Positions 20,913-32,490 of a DNA stretch of 64,000 nt are shown one piece after another. Position numbers and translations under genes: made by a program. The notes beneath the pieces are model-generated. The model was not told the DNA's origin and did no database searches. It saw only the letters and a program-made list of their open reading frames with translations. Each line of letters opens with the position of its first letter. Positions within the stretch are counted from its first letter, which is position 1. Source of the stretch: Callipepla californica brunnescens (taxonomy: Eukaryota; Chordata; Aves; Galliformes; Odontophoridae); assembly GCA_023055505.1 (NCBI GenBank), contig JALIRH010000039.1, positions 3,538,505-3,602,504 on the forward strand, read 5' to 3'.

Positions 20913-21021
20913 ATGCGGCAGCCGCCCCGGGCGGGCGGCGGGGACGGGAGGCTCCTGCTGCTCCCGCTGCTCCTGCTGCTGCGAGCGGGGAGCCGGGCCG
21001 AGCCGGGGCACACCACGCCAG
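20913..21021 (+). CDS. ROR1: ROR1 exon 1, signal peptide (partial gene)
   Basis: ROR1 is a single-pass receptor tyrosine pseudokinase that binds Wnt5a, acting at the cell surface in planar polarity and limb, skeletal and neural development. Only the first coding exon is here: 36 codons plus one base, ending at CAG followed by the donor gtaacg (phase 1). The product has basic residues up to position 13, a leucine-rich core at 14-23, and a plausible signal-peptidase site after Ala29 (Ser at -3, Ala at -1). An in-frame TAA at 20892-20894 means no start further upstream is possible. The Kozak context is fair (G at -3, C at +4). The identity rests on the signal peptide, the phase-1 junction, the CpG promoter and the conserved PGM1-ROR1 gene order. 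The Ig, Frizzled and kinase exons lie beyond the window. Another secreted or membrane protein remains possible. Confidence 0.78.
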
Positions 21022-23122
21022 GTAACGGGATGGCCGCGGGGCCGGGCCGGGCTCGGGGGGGCACAGCGCGGCGCGGCGGGGAGCGGCTTCGGGGCGACGC
21101 TGCGCCGCGATGGAACTTCTCCTCACGGGAGCGGGGCGCGCTCCGCGGTAGCGGCGCTGTGATGGGGACGGGGTCCGAGCGCCGGGGCGAAAGCGAACGG
21201 CGACCGCAGAACGGCTGGCGGGTTTCGAGGCGGAGGTGCTCGGAGCTGGAAGCGTCAAACGCGGATTTGCGGCGTCTCCCGGGCACGCCGTGCGCGCCTT
21301 TCGGCGATGGGCGAGGAGCGGCGGTCTGGAGCTGTGTGTGTGTGCGCGATGTGGCTCCAGCGGCTCCTGCGTTACCCCGCGGCTTTGCTCCCCTCTCGGC
21401 CGTGCAGTTCCCAGCGTTGGGGTTGTAGTGTGAAGTTAGGGGCTCCTGAGAGCCTGGGGGGAAACGAAGCCCTGCGTTGTTTCCATCCGCTGCTGCCGGG
21501 ATGTGTCTTTCATGGTGACTTCAGAGCACCTCTGCTAGTTTAGGACGGCTAATATAGTCGTCAGCATACAATTATTTTCCACACTGAAGCATTTCTGTAT
21601 TGTAGCTGACTTCTTTCGCAAAAGAATTACAGTATTGACTCATGGGCGGATCAAGGGGTTGTTTTCTCCTATAGACACACGGCTGTCACACCATTACGGC
21701 CCTGTGCTGCGTTTTTCCCCCAGCTTTTGGGGAAATTTGTCAGCTTTTGTAGGAAATTTGGGGCGACGGATTAAACGCTAATTAAAATAAATAGATAGTA
21801 GAAAGCAAGCACCGTGCGGGTTTCTTTAAGATAATTGTAGAGGCCGGGGGATACATGTTGCTGCCCCAGGAAACCAGCCAGAGCCCTTCAGGCCTTCGCC
21901 TTTAGAAACAAAACAAGAGAGCAGCTCCGTAAGTTACAAGCATTCTTTTTCCCTGGGTGTGTAAAGGAAGGTGGTGGCCCACGTGTGGCAGCAGCCGGTG
22001 CCAGCCTGAGCTGCACACACCTACTGCTGGTGCTGCAGCTTTGGCTGCTTGTTCCAATCACCTGCTGTGATATTCTGTGAAATATAGCTAAGAGGTTGTC
22101 AAGTGACCAAAACTATTTCGCTGCATCGCTTTCCAAGACCTCTTTCTTTTTTTTCTTTTTGTCTTTTCATTTTTTTTCCCCCGCTTTCTTTTTGCCCTTT
22201 CCTATTGCTTTGTGTGCTGGTGCTGTCTGTGATGTGTGTTCTTCCAAGGGTGCTCACAGCTCGGCCCAGCAGAGTTGTGATTAAAACCACAGCATTTCTG
22301 TGCGTGTGGGGAACAGGAACTCTCTAACTTGGATACGTTTCTATTTGCAGCATCCGAGATGACTCTAGGTATTAGCTCCTCAGCTTTGTCGTTGTTCAGT
22401 ACCGTGCTCCTTTGTGATGACTCTAGGTGATGTTTTAGGTGATGGGGTGTGCTTCCTTGGAAGCTGGCCTTGCTGGGATGAGCCCATCAGTCACCGCAGC
22501 GTGCTGCTGGCTTGGTGCTTTGCCCCTGGGTCGGGGTGCTGCTTCAGCCCAGCTGCAAACAAACAGAATGCTTTTGTTGCCATCAGACTATGAGAGGATG
22601 AGAGAAGATTGTTTCATCGCCCTCGGTTGTAGCCTCGAGATGGAAGTTCCTTACAGTATCACCAAGTGATCTTCAGGTCGTTTGTTTGTTTCTGTAATTG
22701 AAGTCTGCTGGAACTGCTGTGCTGATTGCTCACGCACAGGCACTTAAAGTGCTGCAAATTACATCAGGGCAGAGAAGTGTCTGAACGCTTGAGTGTGGAT
22801 TTGAAGTACAAATACCTAAATCTAGGCAAAGAACGGAGGGGGAGAAAAGCTTCCCTGAGGTGTAACACTGGATACTGCTCCTTGGAAACGTGCAGAGAAA
22901 CGCAGTGATCTTCTGAGACTCAGAAAAGCACCCCAGAGTGGAGAACTCTTTTAAAAAGCCTCTAAGTAAATGCAGCTGCTCTCCACATTGTGATTGTCTC
23001 ACAAACCAGAAAGATCTAGAAAACTCACTGGTACAAAGCACAAAGTGTGGAACCGCTCTTCCCCAAACCTTGGAAAGCCCTTCTTCTGGCGGGGTTTTGG
23101 TTTCATCTGGCGTCACGTTGCT
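21022..23122 (+). other. ROR1: ROR1 intron 1, first segment
   Basis: The CpG island tails off by about 21450. A pyrimidine-rich tract occupies about 22138-22210. A 13-bp word (gatgactctaggt) occurs at 22358-22370 and again at 22416-22428. No exon is recognised. Confidence 0.7.
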
Positions 23123-23349
23123 CCAGGGGAGGTTCGGGTTGGACATTAGGAGAAATTCCTTCTCCCAAAGAGCAGTTGGGTGCTGGAACGGGCTGCCCAG
23201 GGAGCGGGCAGTCAGCGACGTGGGGGTGTTCAAGGGATGCGTGGATGTGGCACTGAGGGACGTGGCTCAGTGGGGAATACTGGTGGTAGGTGGGCAGTCG
23301 GACATAGTGATCCTGGAGGTCTTTTCCAACCTCGGGGGTTCTGTGATTT
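23123..23349 (+). mobile_element. CR1 LINE 3' fragment, sense
   Basis: The stretch matches the CR1 3' end in sense orientation: GGTTCGGGTTGGACATTAGG, then GGGTGCTGGAACGGGCTGCC, GTGGATGTGGCACTGAGGG and GGAGGTCTTTTCCAACCT. It ends with the remnant of the ATTCTRTG-type tail (ggttctgtgatt). The element is 5'-truncated and diverged by point changes, with no coding capacity. Confidence 0.92.
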
Positions 23350-24729
23350 GAATCGTGAAGATAGAGGCAACAAATCTGCTCATTTGTGAATGAAACAATA
23401 AAGAAATCAGTAGAGGAGAGTAAGAAATAAATGTAATATTGAAGCAAGGCAGTGTGCATAAAGGCAGGGCACAGTCTGAGCAGAGGTGCTGTGAACTTGG
23501 TGCGGGTGCTGTACGTTTGTTGTAATGCTGCCACGCGTTGTGTTGTACGGAGAAGTGCTTTCACTCTGCAGCAAGGCTTCGGCACCAAGTTTGTGGTAGG
23601 ATGCAGCCATCACAGTGTGCAGTGGTGCGGTTTCATAACGGGATGAGATCTTGAGAAAACAGTTAGTGGAGGCCCTGGTGGAAGCCTGCATCTTATTAAA
23701 AGGCTTTTTTTCAAGCCGGTCAGGTCATGTGGGGAAACTGATCCTTCCCAGTCCTTCCTGTGCCCCTTTTCTGTGGGGTGTGCTGTCCTGCCCCATCCCG
23801 ATGTGCTGCACATCTGCTACTTGCTGGGATGGGACAGCGTGGAGCAGCGCCATGCTGCAGCACAGCAGCAGGCCATGGGAAATCAAAGATCAGAGATAAG
23901 CGAGGGAGAATGTTCAACAACTTTATAACCTCATCACACATTCTCTCCAGAGGTTGGAAGTAGCTGAGGATGTGCTTTTCTTACACTCTTTTCTTACACT
24001 TGGAGCTTGAGGTTATCTGTGGAAGAATATGCGCTTTCGTATTCACAGCACGAGTTCCTCTGAGAAGATAACTCCTGTGCCTTCATCTGAAGGAGAGGGC
24101 CCTGTCCCTCCCTGGCTGCTCAGCTGTAAGGGCTCAGTGGTGTGCTGCCCACGGGATTTTGTTATCTGCATGGCTTTCATCTGAAAGCTCAGGAGGACCT
24201 TGGGGTTCTCCTGACTTAGAGAGGTGACCGCTTCCCAAAACCTCCTCAGAGGGCATAAGGCACGGGTCAGCCCAGCCGTGTGACAAGGGGAGCTGATGGG
24301 GTGATGCAGTGAGATGTTCTGCAAGAGCCCTTTTAAAATCACGTCCGGTGCTTCATCTCTCTTTGGCCTGATGTTGCTTTGAAGATAACCTGTCTTTGCA
24401 CTTCAGTCTTTTGGCCTCATCTAGGTAAAAGAGAGGGGATGGCATTTGCAGGGAGAAGGGTTATCGTTCATTAGCCCAGTTTTTGAGTGCCCATCATGGG
24501 CTTGCACCTGGAAGCATGATTGCTTGCTAATAAGGCCTCATAGTAACACCACCACGTTCCTGTGCTTCTTTAAACGATGAAAACAGCGTAAATGCTTCCC
24601 CTTGTGTATGGGTCAGTTGATGGCAGGCAGAAGCTGCAGGTTACCATTGTGTTTAGTTTTCCTCTTAATTGTTTCCTTTATCTGTTACACTATGGAGAAG
24701 TTATTATGATACTTGCTACATGTGTGGGA
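23350..24729 (+). other. ROR1: ROR1 intron 1, segment between CR1 and LTR-like element
   Basis: This is ordinary intronic DNA with only short chance frames. It has one perfect 13-bp tandem pair, cttttcttacact, at 23975-24000. No exon or repeat family is recognised. Confidence 0.6.
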
Positions 24730-25329
24730 ACTGTTGGATCACAGCCTGAAGCACTGATGGATCACCTGAGGTGAGCACTGAGTCAGCCACAGGAGCACAG
24801 GTGAAGGCAATGTACCTGTGTGACCAGAAGGGGTGGATTCTGGCTCCACCTCTCCCAGACCCCATTTAAGGGCTGACCACCCCTGGGGAAGGATCTCTTG
24901 TTGGAGATCACTCCTTTGGAGTTTCTTACTGTGAGCATAGGAATTCTGCAGTGCTGTGGCAAGGCTGGACTGATGGATGTCCTTGTCTCTGTGAAGAGTG
25001 TACGAGAAGGGTGATCTAACAGAGGCCTTGATGTTCTCCTGGGACTGGTGGATGTGGAAGCATTTGTATATCCTTGTTTAGTAACAAAAGCTGGTACCAA
25101 GTTGAAGACAGAATAAACAGTATGCACTGGATGTGTTTTGGTAATCAAAAACAGCTTGCAAGAGGCTGTTTTTTTGCATATATTAACATGGTATGGCTAC
25201 TGAGCATTGGAGTCCTTGAGATATTCAGGCACCTGGAAACAAAAGCCAGCACCAAAAAGAAAGATTGAGTCTGATCTCAGCATACCTCATGAGATCAAGT
25301 GTGAGTATTCCTGTCTTTCTCTCACAACA
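24730..25329 (+). mobile_element. Probable avian endogenous retrovirus LTR (solo or orphan)
   Basis: A block of about 600 bp begins near TGTTGGATCACAGCC and ends near CTCACAACA, giving the TG...CA ends of an LTR. A TATA-like ATTTAAG is at 24864-24870 and an AATAAA signal at 25112-25117, in the order expected for U3, R and U5 on the + strand. It resembles my memory of chicken ERVL-type LTRs, but I cannot name the family. I find no second copy in the window, no primer-binding site after it and no clear target duplication. A solo LTR is the simplest reading; the boundaries are approximate. Confidence 0.45.
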
Positions 25330-28300
25330 AATTAAATGGAGTTTCAGCGTTGTCATGGATGTCTTGCATTGGGCGAGGCTTTAAGGTTTTCAGCCAACTT
25401 GCATAAAAGTGTGCCTGTCCACTGCTGCTCTGAGCTGCAAAGGGAGCACTAAGTCACTTCTTGGATGCGGTTGGCAGAGGAGGAGCTGTGTTCTGATGCT
25501 TCTGTTGCATTTCTTACAGCCTCAGCATCCTCACCTTTGAACACTTGTGGAATGTGTAACTCAAAGCCAGGAGGTTGGCTCTTTTAACGGTCAAAATCAG
25601 TTTTAGCAGTTCTGTCCTCAGAGATGACTGCTATTGCATCCTGCAGGAGAGAGCTGGGTGAAGTCAGAGTGGAGGTTAGATGCATTTTTAGTTCAGTCCC
25701 TATTGCAAAACTTCTGTCCCTACCTTCCTCCTCAAGGACAGGTATCCTCTTCGTTATACGATGGGTGCTGCTCTTGTCCATGATGCCCTTATAGAGTTCC
25801 CATGTATCTGAGTGCTGAGGAGTCCATACTGTGTTCACGACAGTTTCTGTTGCCTCTCCCAGTTTTTCCAGTGCGAGGTCAGTGATCATGGTTGAACATC
25901 TCTTCTCCAAAATTAACTTGGCCTCAAGTAATAGGAGTTATCTTTGTAATTGTTGTTTGCTCGAAGCTCTCGATATACTGTAGAAGTAACAAGGGCTCTG
26001 TGCGTTTTAGTTTTATTTTCTATGTTAATTATTAATTCCATGTGTTTTGATTTTATTTAGTTTGTTAGCTTCAAACGCGTTCTCTTTCTGGCAAATGTGG
26101 CAAAACTTTGCAGCGTGACAGAGATGTCCCTTTATCTGCAGAACGAATGGAGCATGGAGAGCTCTGCCCGCCGTGTGAAGTTGTTTTAATTCCCAGTTGA
26201 TTTGTCATGGAAATTGATTTATGTCACTAAAAACATTCAGGAGGCCGCAGGGTAGCACTCGGTCACTCTTTGCCACTGACCATTGACTCTCGTGCCTCGA
26301 ATCATTTCTCTTTCTACTTTCACAGCTCTGAATGCGGAGTGCAGCTCCCAGCTTCGTTGTGGTGCTGATGCTTTCTGCACTGTGCTTGCTCTGGAGTTGT
26401 GTGGGGCCGTGGTGTTTCTGGTTGTGGTGGGGCTGCCAGGTGCCACAGCTCTTTGTGTGCAGACTCCAGGCCCTCTGCTTCTAAATTCACTTTTCTTGGC
26501 ACTTGGTCAGAGCAACCTTTGTAAGTGAGATGCGACGAGCTCACTTATTTTAGCTATTGGTCTGTCACTGTGTTTTTAATTTACTGTAACTTAATAAGTG
26601 ACACAATGCTGGAATAAATAAATGGGCTGTGAACGTTCTTGTAGACTTCGAGAGTCCAGCTCAGGGCAGGCTTTAGCTTTTAATTAACGCCATCCATGAG
26701 ATTTATTGTTAATATAGTATCCTTTTAAATAAGTAAATCCAAAACTGGGTAAGAGATGAATAATTGAAACCTGGTGTGAGAAGGCAGCGTGGGGCCTTCC
26801 CCAGCAGGGCTGTGTCCTGTAAGGTTGGGGCTGTTCCGCTGCCAGGCCGTGCATTGGGTGCTGCTGTTTTTCCCCTCCCTTCCTCCTTGCTGCATACAAT
26901 GTGTTGCTGTGCGTTGAGGAACACATGTTCTTCGTGCCGTTAGGGAAGGTAGGATTTGACATATGCATAAACCAGACTTTGAGCACAGTGTGGGGTGTTA
27001 GGAAGGCCGTCAGAGGCCCAGCTATGAAACGCCAAAGGCTTTTGGCTTCTTTTAGCCCCTACTGTTAGGTAAGGGCTCCAGAGAGGGGCCCGGGCAAGGG
27101 AAGAAGCTGCAAAGGCATCCTCTCATTATAGAGGAATCTTAGTCATTAGCAAACATCTAATTCATCAGGGATCAAAAGAAGGCATTCTCCTGATTTTCTT
27201 CAGTGATGTAGGGGGAGATGATATCTGATTGCTGTTCTTCCTCGGAGACTCTGCTTGTAGGATGTGATTTATGATCTCACATTCTGTTCTTGAGAGTTTT
27301 TTGTTGTTGTTTCACATAACCTTCTTTAAATCCTGATGAATATTTCTGACCCTTATGACTGCTTGTACGGTGAACCCTGACCAGCAGTGTGAGAGCACTC
27401 TGTGTGCAGAAACGTTGATGTTCCATGTAGGATCCCCTTTAGATCCTTGATGCCCTGCTTGCCATAGCAGCAAAGCAGACTGTTCCTGATACGAGGACCT
27501 CTCAGCAACCTGTTCCATTTCAGGCTGAATATCACGAGGAAAGGCGAAGTCGGGCAGATTTGCTTTCATGTTTTGGTTGTGCTGTTCAGGTCTGCACAGG
27601 TGCGTTAGGTTGGGCATGGAGCTGGGTGTCTTTCCTTCCTGAGCAGGGCTTAGTGGGAAGCCGGATGGGGCAGTGGTCAGAACTGTGTTTCTCATTCCAA
27701 AAATCTGTGAATGCCACAATAGTTCTGGGGAAGCTCACTGATGTGTCTTGAAAATGTATTAACTCCATAGTTATTACTGGGGGGGGAGGGGGAAGAAGTG
27801 TTCTCTGAGTTAATGAAGTTAATTTTCAGTGGATTTGCTCAATTGAAAGCACAACTGGCCAGCTGCTACCAGCAAACTTGCAGCTTTTCCTTGCCAAAGG
27901 GCTCTCGCATGGGTAGTGTAATCTTCTGTGTGAGTGCTGCAGGTGGAAGCAGCACCCAGAAATGCAGGACCTTGAATTTGTGAGGGTTTTGGGGAGCTTG
28001 AAAGTCACACACGCTTGTCCTTTGTTCCTGTGGCCTGCTCGGTTCTGCTCTCATTTGAAGCCGCTCTGAAGACCCTGTGGAGCTGTTGAGAATGGGGCAG
28101 AAGTTTTGGTCCTGTGTGATGATCATCCTGGGAAACCTCTGGAATAACAGTCCTGTCCAGCTTTCTAACATCCATGGGCAATTCTAAGAGCAGTCCCTGT
28201 TTTCTTCCCAAACAATTTATCCTGAGTGCAAGCACAGATGTCTTAGCTGGCACCGTTCTTCCTGTGGTGTCAGTGAATGACTGAATTTGTTGCCCCAGGC

Positions 28301-28800
28301 GTCGCAGACATCCATCCAGCAAGGGTCATGGTAGCAGGAACAATGCTGCCATTGCCTTTGATTTGGGGAAAATTGCAGCGTGTAGGGTTCTGCACAGTTT
28401 TGTACTCGAGATGTGTTTTTGTCAGCTGTGCAGCCATCTCCTGCCCAAACCTTGTAATTGTCGGAGGGTCGGTCGTGCTGCTCCCCCTGCCAGCAGTTAT
28501 CTTGGAAGTTTATCAAGGGTAACTTCACATGGACTAATTGTAATAACTGAAAATGCCTAGGGGGAAGAATTTTGTCTCTGCTTTGCGAGCGGGGGATTAC
28601 GTGTGTATACGTTCAGTGTAATTTGCTGGGAAGTGTCCGTGTGCGTATCTGTCAGAACTGTGAAGTCATTTGAAATCCCACAGAGGATAGTTACGTGGTG
28701 ATACGGAGGCTCAGCTTTCTTTTGCTTTTGTTGTGCTGTCCCGTGGAAGCTGGCTTTATCCACTTCTTTCTCTTCCCTTGCCTGCATGTGTCAGGCTCCT
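25330..28800 (-). other. Intronic segment with interrupted minus-strand open frames
   Basis: Several minus-strand frames of 75-135 codons follow one another in changing frames: 28557-28787, 28217-28528, 28005-28322, 27866-28171, 27312-27719 and 25584-25910. They are separated by stops and shifts. The last continues past one stop for about 36 more codons. Their composition is mixed and not low-complexity, and 28217-28528 is rich in cysteine and tryptophan. I do not recognise a family. They could be a decayed retroelement or pseudogene, or chance frames; no intact gene is present. Confidence 0.3.
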
Positions 28801-30894
28801 TGAGAAGACGCTTATCTCCTTGAAGGATTAACGTGCTAATTCAGCCTTCATTTCATCAGGTATCGAGGCCTGCTCTTATCCTGCTGGTTGTTACTGTGCT
28901 TGTACCGTGACTTGCTGACACCAGAGGTGGTGCGTGATTACGAAGAGGACTGCAGTGCAGAAGGGAAATGCTTGCTCTCAGCCCTGCTGGCTTTGCTGTG
29001 GTAGAGATCCTACAGTGGATGTGGTTCTCTGGGTCTCAGCGATGAAGTAAGGCTGGTGAAAATAGCCAGCTGCAGCACCAGAGCCGGACAGATTCTTTCA
29101 CTTGAGTCCTCTAACGAATACACAACTATCTTTCAGGAACCACAGTGAGCAATAGCTTTCAGTCAGCTAAAATGAATGAACTTAAGAGTCTTCCAGCCGA
29201 CTTGGACTCAAGTATTGTTCTCTTCAGGATCTTTTAAAGTAACCTGAAAAGTCGATTTTTCTATTAAAAAATGTTTTTGCTAAAAGCAATGTAAACAGCC
29301 TCAGGGCTGGGTTTTTTTTTTTTTGTCTGTAACGTTCCTGGGATTGAAGCTGTGTCTCGTGAACTGGAACGTATTAAAAAGCGCAGGGGTCTGAAGCTAT
29401 TCAGCATGTCAGTTTTATTTAAATAAGAGATAAAAAGTGACCCGTCTCACCGTTTGAAAAAGTTTATCTGTCCCAACTTTGGCCTCTGGAATCGCTCTGT
29501 GCGCTCTTCCTGGGACTTCTGAGGAAAGCAGAGAGCAGGTTTCAATGTGAAAGTGATGCAGTGCAGGTCCGTCCCGTGAGCACGGTGATGTTATCACCCC
29601 AAAAGATGTTTCTTTAAACCGTTAGAAGAACCCGTTGTGGTTAATGACGGCCTGCTGCCAGGCATGGAAAGCAAGCTAAAAAATCACCTTGACATGTTTT
29701 CTTCATTTTCAGTATCCAATCCATTCTACATTCAAGATCATTCCTTCTTTTTCACTGCAGATAACGCTGCTGCTTTTTTCCAGGCATGTTTCGTGTTGCA
29801 GTGATCAGAGGAGCCCTGCTATGGAAAGCGATTTTGGCACCAGGGATCCTGGAAAACCTGAGAGCAGGGTGGTGTGGTTGTTCTCACTGACTTCACTGGG
29901 AGCTGAAGAACACACGGTGCTTTGGAGAAGTGGAAGTTCAGGGCATCTCAGCTCCAGCGCTCAGATGGGCGGCGGTGGCTGTTCCTCCGTAGGGCTGTGC
30001 AGCAGAGGAAACGTGCCTGGCACGCGGTGAGAGCCCGAGTTGTGCCCGTGCCCCTCTTCCCAGAGAAGCGAGGTGTCCCCTGCAGGACGTGTGAAATTGG
30101 AATACTTGGGATTTTGTCTGCAGGCAGAATATAGTGTTGCGCTCGCTTCCTGCCCCAAATGCCATGGGAGAAGGGCGGTTTTGATCCGCGCGGCCGCGCT
30201 GCGAGGTGTAGCTGTCTCAGCTTTCAGGGATGAAAGACGACTGTCATTTAAGTGCCATATGAGAAAGCGGGGTCTATTCTCACAGAGCTCTTTGGGGGAA
30301 GGGAGAAGGCAAATGCTTTGCATACAGGAAAGCGTCTGCTTGGGGGGTATTTGATTTCACTAAACAAAATATTATCCAGCCTCCTTTGCATGGCTTTCAT
30401 ACCATAATGGGGTTAAAACGAACAGCCAGATGCAAATGGTTTCTTTTCTTGTTCCATGCATGTTCTCATGCCCTCTACCAACCTCAACTTTTTTCCTTTT
30501 TGAGAAGAAATATATGTTGGGAAGTGGAAAAGGCGTCTCACTTTGCCTGGTAACAAACAGCACAGTACTCAGCTGAATCCTGATGATTAGATGCTCCCTA
30601 TTTCTGCTGGAATTACTTGCCAGGCTGAATGCGTGGCTTGAAACGAGCAGTTCTGTTTCCAAATTTTAAATTAATGTATGCCAAGAAGGCATTTATAATA
30701 TTGGATGAAAGCTGTTGCTAACTGGAGCCTATATTTAGTAATTGCATGTGCAATTCAAGGAGCGTGGTAGGAGTTCTCTGAGCCTGAACTTAGTTTTCAC
30801 CTTTCGGAGGCATATAAATAAAGAAAGAAGGAAATGTTTAATGTGGTATATTTAAATTAGCTCTCCTGATTGGAAAACAGGTCCTGTTTTTTCA

Positions 30895-30906
30895 CCCCCC
30901 CCCCCC
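30895..30906 (+). repeat. C12 homopolymer
   Basis: There are twelve consecutive C residues in otherwise mixed sequence. Homopolymers of this length are prone to length error and to true length variation. The minus strand is a G12 run. Confidence 0.9.
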
Positions 30907-32456
30907 GTGGCTTCTTTGGTCTTTATTAGTTTTTGCGTCACTTCAGAACTCTGAAATAGAAGTGATTTTTTGTGCATGTGGAAGAAGGATTTCTGTCGTC
31001 TTCTGGATTTTTCTGCTTTGCCCAAATCTCTCAAACTTTTGTTCGGAGAAGTGGAGGGGGAGACAGCTTGAAGTGACTTTTTCCTGTTGCATCAGCTGTG
31101 ATCCGTGCTTGAATTCTGCAGAACTTACCAGTTTGAGCCAAACTAGGAAACGTTTTAGATATTTTGTGTTCATTCATCTTTGATGTTCTGGGATTTGAGG
31201 CTTCCACGGTGTATTTTGGATATGAGCCCGGGTGAAACTGCCCTGGAAAAGGGGCGGTCCTGGCAGGTGAGGTTCTGGCAGCCCCTTTCTATCCCGGGCC
31301 AGTTTTAATTCAAGGTGGTTTCTGTCTCCTCTGTGTCAGACACGGGTTTGTCTGAAGACGCACAGTGCAGTATGGTCCCCTTAGGGAGCACCGATGCTTG
31401 TGGTTTGGAAGGTCGCTATTAGTGCCAGGGTGGGCTTTCTGTTCTTTCTTGTTCTGCTTTTCAAGGCAGAGCTCGCCCTTTGTTGGAGGTGACACGGTGC
31501 CAGCTGAGCTCTGTGAGCTGTGATGCGTGGGGCAGATGCTGCACAATGCACAGCCTGAAGCACGGCTGGCTTTCCACTCATGTTCTCCTATGGGGAGCAG
31601 AGTGCTCTTTGGGGCAGTACTGCAGAGCTGCTCTGACGAATCGTTTCTGTTGGCAATTCAAAGCTTTGGGGTTTTGTTGGGGTTTCAGTGTATTCTTGCG
31701 TTGGCCAGCATCTGCTTGGATGTTTTCTATTAACATCCCTTTAATTTTGGGATATGCTTTGCTTAATTGAAACTTTGAAGCTATAGAAAGATACTTTGAC
31801 CAAACCTGTTCTTCCTTACGCTAATGTAAATGCAGAATAAATACACACCGTGACCAATGCTGGTAATAAGTTGTCTTTGTTGAAGAGTCCTTGGTTTGAA
31901 AGCTTCCAGTTCCCTTGGTTCAGCAAGCCTCCCAACCTCTCCCCTATCTGAGCGTGTTGCAGGGCTTGTGCTGCTTAATACAGCATACCTGGAAGGCAGA
32001 GTACACCTACAAAGCATGAAGGAAAGCAGTAGTTACTCATAACTGAGCCACGAAACGCTTTGCATGTATTAAAAAAAATAATAATGACAGCATTTAAATG
32101 CATTTTTTTTTGTACATGTGCCAAAAGCATGGGGCAGCTGTAGCCTTAAACGAGCACCCCAGTCTGGTGCTGGAAACGTGGCACGGTTCAGTTCTTACGT
32201 GCACATGATGAACAGCAGAGAAACACAGCGTAGCATGAAGTTATGCAGCGGTGGCAGCTCTTCAGTTGGTTTGTGTTTATAAGCAGATGCTTATTCTTTA
32301 ATCTAAGGAATGGTTGGTATATTACCCACAGTGTGACTGATTTACTAAGAGATGCAGTCAATTTGTTTCCAGGCAGAGACGTGTCTGGGCTAATACAGTG
32401 CAGGCACACTAATGACAGTGCAGTTCTTGGTGCTTTTTCTCTTACTTCCCAGTTAG

Positions 32457-32457
32457 T

Positions 32458-32489
<32 letters not shown>

Positions 32490-32490
32490 T
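32457..32490 (+). repeat. Long pyrimidine tract ending in T18
   Basis: A run of only T and C ends with eighteen T residues at 32473-32490 and is followed directly by CAG. It looks like a very strong splice-acceptor tract. A donor-like AAAGTAAGA lies 24 nt further on, but the short stretch between them carries stops. Confidence 0.85.

Noticed and set aside
20449..21258. 269-codon minus-strand frame in the same CpG island
   Set aside because: It has the same cause: GC-rich sequence open in several frames at once, with the (AAG)n tract read as a Leu run.
20222..21286. 354-codon minus-strand open frame across the ROR1 promoter
   Set aside because: It is Arg/Pro/Ala/Ser-rich low-complexity translation of a CpG island, where stops are scarce. 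It overlaps the real exon 1 on the other strand and shows no domain.
22938..23351. 137-codon + strand frame around 23 kb
   Set aside because: Its second half is the translation of the CR1 3' UTR, which is non-coding.
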